Positions 37,192-46,689 of a DNA stretch of 61,249 bases are shown one piece after another. The DNA is taken from contig NZ_AODE01000031.1 of NCBI RefSeq assembly GCF_000525855.1, positions 1 through 61,249 of the forward strand. The letters run 5' to 3'. The position numbers were made by a program, and so were the translations under genes. The notes beneath the pieces were generated by a model. The model was not told the DNA's origin and did not search any database. It saw only the letters and a program-made list of their open reading frames with translations. Source of the stretch: Listeria cornellensis FSL F6-0969 (GTDB lineage Bacteria > Bacillota > Bacilli > Lactobacillales > Listeriaceae). How positions within the stretch are numbered: position 1 is the first letter of the stretch; every line of letters begins with the position of its first letter.

Positions 37192-38737
37192 ATGAAGAAA
37201 ATACTCATTAGATCTGGAATGCGCCCCACCAATGTTTATACAGCTGAAGATATGTATTTAAAAGATCGTACAGGCTTTAATAATGGAAATCTTGCTTATC
37301 AATACAGTATCTACCGAACACTATGGAACGACGATGTGGAAATACATGCGGATGGTCTTTCTTCTAATCCTAACTTAGCAGATAAGATTAATGCGAATTA
37401 TGATCTCTACGTTATCCCACTAGCAGACGCTTTTCGCGATGACTTTCGGCCTACTCTGCGAAATTATACGGAATTAATTCGCCGATTGAAAATTCCAGTC
37501 GTGGTTACCGGCGTTGGACTACGTGCAAACTATGAGCCACAATTAGACGAAGGCTTTGCATTTGATGAAGACGTTACCAATTTTGTCAAAGCAGTGCTTG
37601 AAAAATCGTCTCAAATCGGAGTACGTGGACAAATCACAGCTGATTATTTAAAAAAATTAGGATTTAATGAAGGCGTCGATTATCGTGTTATTGGTTGCCC
37701 ATCTCTCTATACATTTGGCCGAGAGTTAAAAATAAGAGACGTCCATTTGACCGAAAAATCTTCTATTGCAATCAATGCTTCTCCGATTTCTTCAGAAGTG
37801 GCTATACAATTTTTGAACAGTATGATTGAGACACATAAAGACTATTATTTTATTCCGCAGCACTTAGATGAGTTCCATTTAATGTTTGCAGGAGGACCTG
37901 ATATTCTTAGCGATATTCAAGGTTATCCTACAGCCATTGATCATAAATATTACCAAGAAGGCCGCGTGAAATATTTTACGAGTATGCCGAGTTGGTACGA
38001 TTTTGTTAAAAATGTTGATTTTAGTATCGGTTCACGATTGCATGGTAACGTTATCCCCACAATCGTCGGAACGCCCAATATTTCTTTTGTGCAAGATGCT
38101 AGAATGCGAGAATTAGCTTCCTATCACGCCCTTACGCACGTCACGATTGATGAACTGGATGGCGTAACCGATGTGTATGACCTCTTAAGTAAAGTAGATT
38201 TGAAATCCGCTGAAAAAGTACAGGCGCGGAATTTTGATAATTATATTGATTTCTTGGAGACAAACGAGCTGGATCATATATACAAAGATAACAGGAATCG
38301 CAAAACTGCCCCATTAGATGAGCTCGTCCAATCGATTGATTTTCCGGCTAGTGCAGAACCGATTACAGTACTTGATGCCAAAACTATGTTAGAACGCATA
38401 AAGGTGACTTCTAATTTATTGCAAGAGCGTAGTGATTTCAAGTTAAGATACCACGTGAATCGCGTGAATGATCAGCTCAAACAGGTTAAAAGCTCTTTTT
38501 CACATGAAAGAACGGAATTTAAACAAAGGATAGCCGAGCATCAAGAAAAAAAATGAAACGATTGAAAAAGAACTTGAGCAGACTAGTAAAAAGCTACAGA
38601 TGAGTATTGATGAAAATCAGAAAATGAATGCTAAAATCAAGCATTATAGAGGTACTTTGAATCGAAAAGCCGTCAAAGCTACATTGAAAATTGCAGATTC
38701 TTTAGCGAATGTTAAGAGTAAGGTAATGAGTAGGTAG
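37192..38737 (+). CDS. Polysaccharide pyruvyl transferase family protein with C-terminal coiled coil, frame break
   Basis: About 514 residues when the A8 run at 38546-38553 is read as A7. Residues 1-360 form a pyruvyl-transferase-type domain: TGFNNGNLAYQYSIYRTLW at the start, VVVTGVGLRANY, SSQIGVRGQITADYLKKLG and SIGSRLHGNVIPTIVGTPN, the conserved G-S-R-L-H-G motif. The C-terminal 120 residues are charged heptads (coiled coil). It probably adds pyruvate ketals to a surface glycan. No other glycan genes are adjacent. It borders the tRNA-Lys islands. Confidence 0.82.
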
Positions 38738-38749
38738 TTTTTATTATAT

Positions 38750-38787
38750 TAAAAAGAGCTTCCGCGTTTTAGCGAAGGCTCTTTTCT
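38750..38787 (+). terminator. Intrinsic terminator
   Basis: AAAGAGCTTCCGC pairs with GCGAAGGCTCTTT around GTTTTA, followed by TCTTTC. Downstream of the pyruvyl-transferase-like gene and directly before the first tRNA-Lys fragment. Confidence 0.85.
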
Positions 38788-38795
38788 TTCTGTGT

Positions 38796-38838
38796 ATGGG
38801 TTGTGAGGGGATCGAACCCACGACCCGCTGATTAAGAG
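38796..38838 (-). repeat. att site 1: 43-bp copy of the tRNA-Lys 3' half
   Basis: Identical to 50281-50323, the 3' half of the intact tRNA-Lys gene (discriminator end through the anticodon loop), then diverges. The 5' half of the tRNA is missing. This is the distal attachment site of an element that integrated into tRNA-Lys. Confidence 0.85.
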
Positions 38839-39065
38839 CTAGGTTTGTGAATAGGTGTTAAGGTGATTTAGTAGTCGTCAATGGCTGTATTATGCGATTC
38901 TTAAAAATAGTATAGCTGTTTAAAAAAGCTTAATAATCGTTAAAAGTTGTTACACTCTGCCCACGGAAAACGGGTAAAATAATGACCGCCAAGCTTCCAA
39001 TACTGGTGGTCTTCTTGTAGTTTAGTTCATCAACTGAATTATTAAATATATATATATATATTATT
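38839..39065. other. Intergenic region inside island 1
   Basis: No gene seen. CTCTGCCCACGGAA at 38955-38968 recurs at 41109-41122 next to att site 2, so it may be a recombinase arm site or relic. An (AT)n tract lies at about 39045-39062. Confidence 0.4.
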
Positions 39066-39094
39066 TTGACAATTCATCTGTACTATGGTAAATT
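39066..39094 (+). promoter_or_regulatory. Promoter of the island 1 secreted protein
   Basis: TTGACA (39066-39071), 17-base spacer, TAAATT (39089-39094), about 40 bases before the ribosome site AGAGGTAAG. Confidence 0.55.
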
Positions 39095-39132
39095 CAAGAA
39101 GAACAAACTACAAACAGAAAGAGGTAAGAATT

Positions 39133-39737
39133 ATGCAAACAAATAAAATCGGGAAAATCGTTTTAGTACCACTACTAGCTACCACTCTTGTAGCTGCACC
39201 ACTGCTTTCGCCAATTTCAGCGATAGCAAATGAAATATCAACATCAGAAGAGACCCCTCTTCCAGTGCTGACACTTGATGAAGCCACGTCAGGAAATACT
39301 CCAGATGAATTTCTAGTTCGTGATACGTCTTCAACACCAAGTTCGCCAATGCTTCGCAGTGCTATGCTGGGTTACGAAAAGTGGACTCTTAAATCTCAAG
39401 TAAAACAAAAAACAAATACTTTCATCGGCTGGCATCCAGACTTTAAAGCCTATAAATACAATGTTGCGTTTTATTATTTCAGCTCAACACAACATTCTAC
39501 TTTGTCAGTAAGTTTAGGATACGGCCCTATCTCCTTGAGTGTTGATAAAAATAAAAGTTCTGGATACGCTGTTCCTTCAAACATAAAAAAAATGGACTAG
39601 ACCAGCTGTTTATGGCGACACATACAAAAATACCTATACAGTTAAAAAAATACAACGGTGCAAATATGCTGACCGGTACTTCTACAAAATACACTAGCAC
39701 AGTTAAGAAAGAATATATTTTGGCAAAAAATCAATAA
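39133..39737 (+). CDS. Secreted protein of unknown function, two frame breaks
   Basis: About 200 residues when A8 at 39585-39592 is read as A7 and A7 at 39644-39650 as A6. Signal peptide: KIVLVPLLATTLVAAPLLSP, cleavage near ISAIA-NE. The mature part has an acidic linker (about residues 30-75), then a beta-rich domain (YKYNVAFYYFSSTQHSTLSV, LGYGPISLSVDKNKSSG, TYTVKKYNGANM). No family recognised. The ATG is chosen for its AGAGGTAAG site. Cotranscribed with the next small membrane protein; both lie in island 1. Confidence 0.6.
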
Positions 39738-39752
39738 ACAAGGGGCTCTAGT

Positions 39753-40106
39753 ATGAATAAGAAACTTATAATTTCAATTGTATGTATTGTTGGTATTGTC
39801 ATCGCAGGAATCCTCATCTACAATAACACACACAGTAAAGAGGTTGCTTCATTAATAAGGGTTGACGATACCAACTTCGTACCGACCAATGAACCCGCTG
39901 ATGAAGCTTCTACTGGGGACTTTATCGGAAAAATAAGTAAACGATTAGATAGAGAATCTACACCTACTAAAAATAATGAATCCAATTCATTAGATTTAGG
40001 AACTAAACTGTATAAGTTTAATGGCGATAACCAGCCCACTAAAGTTATTGTATATGAAGAAGACGGCTCTAAGTACATCGCACGTGAGAATGTTATAAAT
40101 GAATAA
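39753..40106 (+). CDS. Small single-span membrane protein of unknown function
   Basis: 117 residues. An N-terminal membrane helix (LIISIVCIVGIVIAGILIY) then an extracellular polar part rich in Asp, Asn, Ser and Thr, ending KVIVYEEDGSKYIAREN. Starts 15 bases after the secreted protein gene, so the pair is probably functionally linked, for example toxin and immunity or a surface assembly. No family recognised. Confidence 0.55.
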   Translation: MNKKLIISIVCIVGIVIAGILIYNNTHSKEVASLIRVDDTNFVPTNEPADEASTGDFIGKISKRLDRESTPTKNNESNSLDLGTKLYKFNGDNQPTKVIVYEEDGSKYIARENVINE

Positions 40107-40112
40107 AACAAA

Positions 40113-40145
40113 CCCCTCGAAACAAAATTCGAGGGGCCTTTCTAT
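40113..40145. terminator. Intrinsic terminator
   Basis: CCCCTCGAA (40113-40121) pairs with TTCGAGGGG (40128-40136), followed by CCTTTCT. Ends the two-gene unit of island 1. Confidence 0.88.
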
Positions 40146-40275
40146 TACTTAATGTTAAACGGTGATGTCGTCAATGCCCCTAATTTCACTACATACGGGA
40201 TGACTGCATTTCCTCTGTAAAACTCGTAATAGATGCGGTACTTGCCCACACCTTTCTTGAAAAAGTGGGTATTTA
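40145..40275 (-). pseudogene. C-terminal gene fragment
   Basis: A minus-strand reading ends YRGNAVIPYVVKLGALTTSP followed by a few residues and TAA (40145-40147). It looks like a genuine protein tail but stops cut it off after about 43 residues upstream and there is no start. Origin unknown; probably a relic of island 1 cargo. Confidence 0.35.
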
Positions 40276-40379
40276 ACAACTACTCTGTTTGTTTGGAATT
40301 TGCCATCAGGCCGCCCTCGCTACCTTGCAAGGCACAGCTAGTTTCCCAAGCTTTTTTTAGCATCGTTATACTTCTCCAC

Positions 40380-41104
40380 TTTCAGCTCATTCTATTCGAA
40401 ATATATACTATGCGCTTAATTCTGTACTGAATGTGGCAAAGCAATGGAAAGTCATATCAACGAATCCCGCAAAAGAGGTTAGCTTACCAAAACGCAAAAA
40501 AAGACCCCATACAATCTATCAAGGGGAAGGCTTAGATAAGATGTACGAAGGGTTAATGAAAGAGCCTTTACAGATGCAGGTTATGATTAATATTACCTTA
40601 GTAACAGGATGCCGTGAAGCTGAATTGGTAGCTTTAGAGGAAAAGCATATCAAAGTATTAGAGAATAAAATACGTTTTGAGTAAACGATAATTGATGTTG
40701 TTGGTGAGGGCGTGAGAGTCATTGATGGAACAAAGAACAGTGTTGTTGCTGATGTTGACATACCACAGTGGCTCACTGATTTAATCGTAGAATACTTGCA
40801 AGATGTCGAGCCAGCCACAGATAAATGGCAAGGGCACAAGTTCCTGTTTGCCGATACTAAAACGTCCAGATAGCATATATCAGCGCTGGACGCGTTTTAC
40901 ACAACGATACGGCTTACCGCATATTATAGATTCCACGATTTAAGACATACGTCTGCTACGCTCCTTATAGCGCAAGGTCAGCATATCAAAGTGGTACAAG
41001 AGCGACTAAGACATAAGTCGATGGTGACTACCGCTGATACCCATGCACACGTTTTGCAAGAGACTCACAAAAAAGCCGCGGACTCATTTAAAAAGCCATT
41101 TTAG
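40380..41104 (+). pseudogene. Tyrosine recombinase (integrase) remnant
   Basis: Several readings separated by stops (40682-40684 and about 40871) line up with a phage/ICE integrase: ITLVTGCREAELVALEEKH carries the first catalytic Arg, RFHDLRHTSATLLIAQG is the H-x-x-R box, and VVQERLRHKSMVTTADTHAHV is the C-terminal box. In the last one the catalytic Tyr is replaced by His. With a missing N-terminus and stop codons it is dead. It ends about 95 bases before att site 2, the usual place for an integrase. Confidence 0.85.
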
Positions 41105-41158
41105 ATGCCTCTGCCCACGGAAGCAATTTCTCCACTTTTCAACCTCAATTTTTACAAA

Positions 41159-41197
41159 GCAAAAACCGCCTAAGCTCCACAGCCTAAGCGGTTTAAA
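41159..41197. terminator. Intrinsic terminator beside att site 2
   Basis: AAACCGC-CTAAGC pairs with GCCTAAGCGGTTT around TCCACA, followed by AAAAG. It sits immediately before the second tRNA-Lys fragment. Confidence 0.75.
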
Positions 41198-41199
41198 AG

Positions 41200-41243
41200 A
41201 ATGGGTTGTGAGGGGATCGAACCCACGACCCGCTGATTAAGAG
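41200..41243 (-). repeat. att site 2: 44-bp copy of the tRNA-Lys 3' half
   Basis: Identical to 50281-50324 of the intact tRNA-Lys region and to 38796-38838. It separates island 1 (38839-41199) from island 2 (41244-50280). The ParB-like gene stops only four bases inside island 2. Confidence 0.85.
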
Positions 41244-41246
41244 TAT

Positions 41247-43036
41247 TTAGATGTTTATACAGTAAGTTATATAGCATCTTAAAGTAGAGAAGACTGTTTT
41301 TAATATATACACATCACCTAAAACATATGAATGCTTTATACTATTCATTGTAGTAATATAACCATTATCATTCACAAGTACCTTAATTTGATTTTTTTCA
41401 CCCTTATCAATAACCTTATCCGTCGCCATTTTATTAATCACTTGCATTATCTTCCCATGGAGCCCGCCCTCAGAGATGCCATCTAAATTACCACTAGTTC
41501 TATACGTGTATCTTAGGAAACAAACCTCTAATAATGATAGAACTAGTAAATGCCTAGCTGAGTTAAATTTTTCTATATTATCTAACCCCAACATATTCAA
41601 ATCAATAAGTTCTGTTAATAAACTTGTAATTTTCCTATCGTACTCCTTAGCGAGTCCATAATCCAGTACTAGTAACCAATCATTGTCTATCTGCAATCTT
41701 AAATCAGTTGTAATAGGAGGTTTCTTTTTCTCATAAATTTGTAATTCGAGAATTCGAGAATAAGAAATCTCTGGCAAATAAATTCTGACACTGTATTCTC
41801 CTATAGCATTAGTAGCTGATACATTTCCATTTTTTGCAATGACTAAATTAGTCGAATGGAACCTCAAATCACTAGCATCTCCCGAATATTTAATAAAATC
41901 ATGTAAATTAATGCTGTTCCCATTTTCCACGCTAACAAATTGATTAATAATCTCAAATGAATCGGGCTTCTTTACTTTCTTTTCTTCAATTTTCAAATGT
42001 AAATCTTCATTGTTTGTGTTCAAAGTAAAACTTATTGTATATTCCCCTTTATGATTATCTCCGAGTACAACAAACTTATCCTTGATTACCAATCTAGAAT
42101 CAGAATATATTTTTATTTCATCTAAAGATAACCCTTCATTTATCAAGTTTTTTAATGTTAGTTCCGTTCCCTCACTAATAGTATAGGTTGTTACCTTTAA
42201 TATCGAAACATCATCTTCCTCAGGTTGTTTTGGGTCATTATCTGATTTAGATTCTTCAATCAGTGAAGCTATCAAATCTTCGGTGTCTCTGGCTCTATTA
42301 AGCATACGTGAAACACTTGTATTATTTTGTTCTGCTCTCTTATTAACTTGGCTAACCAAAGAAAGAATTAACTCAATTGCTTTTTTATCCAAACTCGCCT
42401 CATCTGAAATTCCAATTATTTTCTTTACTCCTCTATTATTAAAAATTCGACCTAAATTAGTATATTTCATTTCCTTAGTGATATCTTTATTATTGTAATA
42501 CTCCCGAACTTTCTCATCAATCATTGCTGGTATTGTTTTGGAATTATTTCTTCTATTCTTGAAAATATCCTTTTCTCTAGGCGTCCAAGCCTTAAGCCCT
42601 CTACCTCTATCTTCACCAGAATGTTGTCTTTCCATAATAAATAAAGCTTCATCTACATTCGTCACATAACATTTTATTTCGTCAAAGTTAATTACTGGAT
42701 TATTATTGGCCCTTATTTTTTCTATAGTAGCCAAAAAATGTTTTTTTTCAAAAAGCTAAATTGTTCAGGATCCTTTAAAATCTTCATTATCGCTACTCTT
42801 CTGTTTCCTTCGTATACCACGTATTTCCCGATAACTTCATTATATATTACCACAATTTCATTAGAAGGAATTAATCCACTTGTATATATATCCTCGGCAA
42901 GTCGCAGCATATTCTCGCCACCGACCTTTTCTATCAATTTCTTTACTGCATCCTCTTCGTTTACCGCTATATCATGTCTAGGATTTTCAAAATCATTAAG
43001 AAGTTCATCAAGTTTAATATTTATTGTTTGTCCCAA
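41247..43036 (-). CDS. ParB-like protein with Ig-like C-terminal region, frame break
   Basis: About 596 residues if one base is added (or two removed) at the homopolymers 42733-42748. The N-terminal ParB/Srx-type domain shows FENPRHDIAVNEEDAVKKL, the substrate-loop region and YVVYEGNRRVAIMKIL (GNRR in place of GERR). A helical middle follows (QHSGEDRGRGLKAWTPREK), then two beta-rich repeats of about 85 residues beginning TTYTISEGTELTLKNLI and NQFVSVENGNSINLHDFI, and a helical tail. Start: TTG at 43036 with AGGAG nine bases before. Last gene of the XRE-OLD-Dam-ParB set. CTP binding or a nuclease role is possible but not shown. Confidence 0.7.
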
Positions 43037-43063
43037 AATTGTCCACTCCTAATGCTAATTAGT

Positions 43064-43927
43064 TTATAGATACTCAGTCACAGATAAATATTGCTCTGGT
43101 TTTAACAACGATTTAGTTTTCTTTGAAAAAAACATTACTTCTTTTCCCGCCCGTTTATTTTGCAAAGTATATTGTAAATTAAATTCCATACCACTATTTG
43201 CTTGATACATTTCCTTTATCTCATTTGTTGAATCATAAGTAACTATCCATCGCCTATTTTTCATAACATTGTGTATTTCATTAGCCAAATTCAGATGATC
43301 TCCATGTTGATAAAAATTTTTATACAATCCTGGTCCTTTTTTATAGTAAGGTGGGTCAAAAAAAGTAAACGAGTTCCTTGTTATTAATATCTCATCATTT
43401 ATAAAATCAATGGCTTCCATATTCTTCAATGTTATTTTATTCTTATAACGTTCTATTATCCTTATTTTATTTATTAAAGCAGGTTTATTAAAGCGACAAT
43501 CCATTTTATAATTACCCATTTGGTCAAACCCACCTATTGGCCCCGCCTTGTCAATAATACCTGAACGATTAGTCCGATTTAAAAAGAAGGTAGAGAATCC
43601 AACCTCTAATTCTGAAAAATAATCAATATTATTCCTAACCTCTTTTTGTCTTCGCCATTCATCAATATTGACATCTGTATTTTCTATCATTTTAACAAAA
43701 TTATCCGTATCATTTATTACACTGTTCCAAAAACAGTATATTGTGTAATCAAAATCATTAATAATTATTCTATTAACTACCCCTTCGATTAGCAAAGCCA
43801 AAGAAATAGCCGAGCCACCACCAAAAGGCTCAATATAAGTTGTACTTCCATTTGTAATAACTAACTCTTTTACATACTTATATAATTTATATTTCCCTCC
43901 TGGGTATCTTAACGGAGATGGATTCAT
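43064..43927 (-). CDS. Dam-type N6-adenine DNA methyltransferase (D12 class)
   Basis: 287 residues. LRYPGGKYKLYKYV and YIEPFGGGSAISLALL form the SAM-binding start, and SFTFFDPPYYKKGPGLY has the catalytic DPPY motif, the order of alpha-class (D12) N6-adenine methyltransferases. FSTFFLNRTNRSGIIDKAGP is another family block. AGGAGG precedes the ATG. The target site is unknown. With a TOPRIM-ATPase upstream and a ParB-like gene 27 bases downstream it may mark host DNA as self. Confidence 0.9.
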   Translation of the reverse strand: MNPSPLRYPGGKYKLYKYVKELVITNGSTTYIEPFGGGSAISLALLIEGVVNRIIINDFDYTIYCFWNSVINDTDNFVKMIENTDVNIDEWRRQKEVRNNIDYFSELEVGFSTFFLNRTNRSGIIDKAGPIGGFDQMGNYKMDCRFNKPALINKIRIIERYKNKITLKNMEAIDFINDEILITRNSFTFFDPPYYKKGPGLYKNFYQHGDHLNLANEIHNVMKNRRWIVTYDSTNEIKEMYQANSGMEFNLQYTLQNKRAGKEVMFFSKKTKSLLKPEQYLSVTEYL

Positions 43928-44042
43928 GTATATTATCCTCCTGCCTGAAAATCAGTCTTACTACAAATCATAGTTCATTCTTTTAATTTTATCAAATGTC
44001 ATAACTAATCTTCGTCATTAATTTTTTTAAATCTAGTACTAT

Positions 44043-45717
44043 CTATTCAAAAGCAGGCAAAGATTGCTCTACTAACAAATCATTTACTTTAGAAATAAAA
44101 TTTTGTTTGAAATTTGATTTTGATATAAAATTATCATTTTTACAATAATACGTTACATACTTATTAAATTCTTGTCTTTTCAAGCTCTTAGCCCACGACT
44201 TACAGCCAGAAACCTTCACCTTCATTTCACTAACAGCACATCCCCCAGGGTATAACTCATAATTCGAAAAGTCTCTAATAAACGCTTGCTTTTCCTTGCC
44301 CATTTTAACAAAAAAATCGTCCCCCTCTTGTAAATTACCAATATAGTAAACTAGAGAAACTTCTGGAGCAAATGAAAATTGATCAGGAAGAATAAGTAAC
44401 CTATCGAACCTAATTTTACTAATTTCATCTGGCAAAACATCACCATCTAACACCACAATACAGTTTGACAATAGAAAACTTGCATTTTTACACAGACTTT
44501 TCAATATATTTTTACTGGTTCCAGCCCCCTCAGAAATTTTTGTTGTAATATTTATACGACTCTTTATATTTCTTGGTAACAAAGCATTAATAAATGATTT
44601 AGCTGAATCATCTTCTACAAGAACATCAATTTTATAGTTATCACTTAAATCTTCTGCATTCTCAAAAGTGAGTTCTTTATACGCCTGTGAATACGATGGA
44701 TTCTCAATTATATTGTAATTTAAATCTCTAGCTCCCTGGGTGCTTATAAAATTTAGTTGCAAATTATTATCCCTAATATCCCGTTCGTATTCGATTGCCT
44801 TTTGAATTAAGTAAAGAGAATGGGTATTGAAAATAACTTGTATATCATTTTTCTTAGACCACTTCAATAAATAGTCTAGCAATTGCTTCTGCGCAGAAGG
44901 ATGCAGACTTGCTTCTATTTCATCAATACATAAAATGCCCCTTAAACCATTTTGTCTCACAGCATCCTCAAATGCCATGATAACATTAATCAAGTGACCT
45001 AAATTATCCTCACCTGATGATATTGCTGAAAAATCATACGAAGTGTTTTCAGACTTTGCTGGGCCCAGAGAATATTTGAAACCTTCATCAGAAACTGCAT
45101 TTGCATTAAAAAAATTACCTTTTTGAATTATTTTAGTATAGAATTTCCCTATTTTAATAGCTTGCTCAGCAGAATATTCTATGGTTTCTAGTTCTTCTGC
45201 CTCCGTATTTATCATAGGGAACAACCTCTGCAAATTAATAAAAGCAGTGTTTAAATTAAAATTCCCATCTCCTTTTCGTCTCCCAGAAACCACGACACGT
45301 GGTACAGGAGTGCTTCCAGAGTTATTTCTCAAATAGAACTCAACAGGTGTAGTCAAAATTTCTTCATTCTCGAGCTCAATTAGTAAATCGTAATTGTATC
45401 GAGTCTGATCATATTCTTCCGATAGTTTAAAAATTTTATGAACTGGTGTTTTCAAATCTTTTCCAAAGATATTTTTTGCATCTGTACTGAAAGGATGTCC
45501 AATTAACCCCATTATCGCAGATTTCATTGTCCCATTTTTTCCAGAAATAACGGTAAGATTTTTTCCTAATGGTATTCTGGTATCTTTTAGTGTCCTAAAA
45601 TTATGGATATGTATCCCGCATACTCTTTTTATCTCTACCCGTTTATTATCAATAATACCTAAAGCTTTTTTTCGTTTTAGCTTTGTTCATATCGGCAATA
45701 AATTTCTGATTTTCCAT
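44043..45717 (-). CDS. OLD-family ATPase/TOPRIM nuclease, frame break near N-terminus
   Basis: About 557 residues from the ATG at 45717 (GAGGGG upstream) when the A7 run (T7 at 45666-45672) is read as A6. ABC/AAA-type ATPase: Walker A ISGKNGTMKS (about 58-67), signature-like SSGEDNLGHLINV, Walker B GILCIDEIEASLHPSAQ, H-loop IFNTHS. The C-terminal TOPRIM domain shows IDVLVEDDSAKSFINALL with its Glu and IVVLDGDV with the D-x-D. This fused layout is that of OLD/GajA-type phage-defence nucleases. No GajB-like helicase is adjacent; a methyltransferase follows instead, 115 bases downstream. Confidence 0.8.
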
Positions 45718-45741
45718 CCCTATTGTTCCCCTCTTAAAGTA

Positions 45742-45963
45742 TTATTCCATTCTCTCCTCAATATCAATAATCTCCCGAATATCCTTCACATCCAAGGCGT
45801 CCGCAATCCGCGCAATATGGTCAAAATAGATGCTCTGTCTTTTATTATTCACTAATTTACTGAGTATGGCTGGTTCGATATCAGCTAACCTAGATAGTTC
45901 TTTCATCGAAATTCCGTGTTTCTCAACTAATGATTTTAGATTAACCACTACAACTTTTTCCAT
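45742..45963 (-). CDS. XRE-family helix-turn-helix regulator
   Basis: About 73 residues, a single Cro/CI-type HTH: LVEKHGISMKELSRLADIEP then ILSKLVNNKRQSIYFDHIAR and IADALDVKDIREII. The ATG at 45963 is preferred for its spacing from GAGGTGG; a GTG two codons earlier is possible. First gene of the minus-strand cassette, 24 bases before the OLD-type gene, and divergent from the small gene at 46059. It likely represses its own promoter. Confidence 0.85.
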   Translation of the reverse strand: MEKVVVVNLKSLVEKHGISMKELSRLADIEPAILSKLVNNKRQSIYFDHIARIADALDVKDIREIIDIEERME

Positions 45964-45977
45964 ATCCACACCACCTC

Positions 45978-46006
45978 TTGTCTATATGAACATTTTATAC
46001 TATAAT
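45978..46006 (+). promoter_or_regulatory. Promoter of the + strand cargo of island 2
   Basis: TTGTCT (45978-45983), 17-base spacer, TATAAT (46001-46006). It overlaps the start region of the divergent XRE gene, so the XRE protein may control both directions. Confidence 0.65.
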
Positions 46007-46058
46007 GAAAACAAAACCGTTGTTCGATTGAGCAACTTTTGAAAAAGGAGGAAAATTT

Positions 46059-46325
46059 ATGCTGTCAAAATCATTTAATAACGATTTTTCATTATTTTGT
46101 CACAGCCGTGTGGAACATTTTTTATCCGAAGAAAATTCTAGTATTGAATTTAAGGCATTACAAGAACGACAATTTCATATAAGGGATGTGCTTGAACAAA
46201 AGTTAAATAATGATAATGAGCTAAAATATCTTGATGAATTATTTAAATACGAGACAGAAGCTTTTATGCGTATCTATGCTACTGCTTTTAAAGAAGGGAT
46301 ATTATTCTCCAAAAATCCCCAATAA
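46059..46325 (+). CDS. Small protein of unknown function
   Basis: 88 residues, mostly helical and charged (FKALQERQFHIRDVLEQKL, YETEAFMRIYATAFKEGILF). AAGGAGG precedes the ATG. The C-terminal pattern of a short helix ending in a Phe-x-x-Gly resembles small proteins carried by phages and conjugative elements, but I cannot name a family. It sits between the divergent promoter and the LXG cassette. Confidence 0.55.
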   Translation: MLSKSFNNDFSLFCHSRVEHFLSEENSSIEFKALQERQFHIRDVLEQKLNNDNELKYLDELFKYETEAFMRIYATAFKEGILFSKNPQ

Positions 46326-46403
46326 CCTTATTTTATGGCGACAATTCAATTATTTTCCTTTATAATGGATTTATAGACTAACTTTAGACGGGAGAATAGG
46401 GAT

Positions 46404-46688
46404 ATGACGCAAATAAAAGTAAATAGAGAAAAAATGATGAATCACGCTGCGGAACTTGGAGATAGTGTCTCGGGAATCACCCGCCATACAAAGAAAAACA
46501 ACACCATGTCTTACACCCAGTGCAATTCTATGACTAATTGTCAGGAAGCTTTACATGATTTGGTGAACTATGTCGATTTATTTGGAAAAGTGGTGCAGGA
46601 AGACGCTATTCGCATCAAACAAATTGGGGAAGCCTATGCCGCCAATGATCGAGAAGTCGGTCAGAAAATGCAACTGGAGGTGCGCTAA
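46404..46688 (+). CDS. LXG-associated small alpha-helical T7SS protein (DUF3130/TIGR04197-like)
   Basis: 94 residues, WXG100-sized, helical: MTQIKVNREKMMNHAAELGD, then VNYVDLFGKVVQEDAIRIKQ and IGEAYAANDREVGQKM. It matches the small proteins that precede DUF3958 and LXG genes and act as targeting partners for export through the type VII secretion system. GGGAGAATAGGG precedes the ATG. Next gene starts one base after its stop. Confidence 0.75.
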   Translation: MTQIKVNREKMMNHAAELGDSVSGITRHTKKNNTMSYTQCNSMTNCQEALHDLVNYVDLFGKVVQEDAIRIKQIGEAYAANDREVGQKMQLEVR

Positions 46689-46689
46689 G

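Noticed and set aside
38796-38838. A second tRNA-Lys gene
   Set aside because: Only the 3' half is present; the sequence departs from tRNA after the anticodon loop, so it cannot fold as a tRNA.
41043-41240. 65-residue + strand frame running into the tRNA-Lys copy
   Set aside because: It is the off-frame reading of the integrase tail plus terminator and att sequence.
44043-45717. Gabija system
   Set aside because: The ATPase-TOPRIM protein looks GajA-like, but no UvrD-type helicase (GajB) lies on either side; the neighbours are a methyltransferase and a regulator.
45830-46042. Open frame antisense to the XRE gene
   Set aside because: It runs through the divergent promoter and opposite a conserved HTH protein; no ribosome site.
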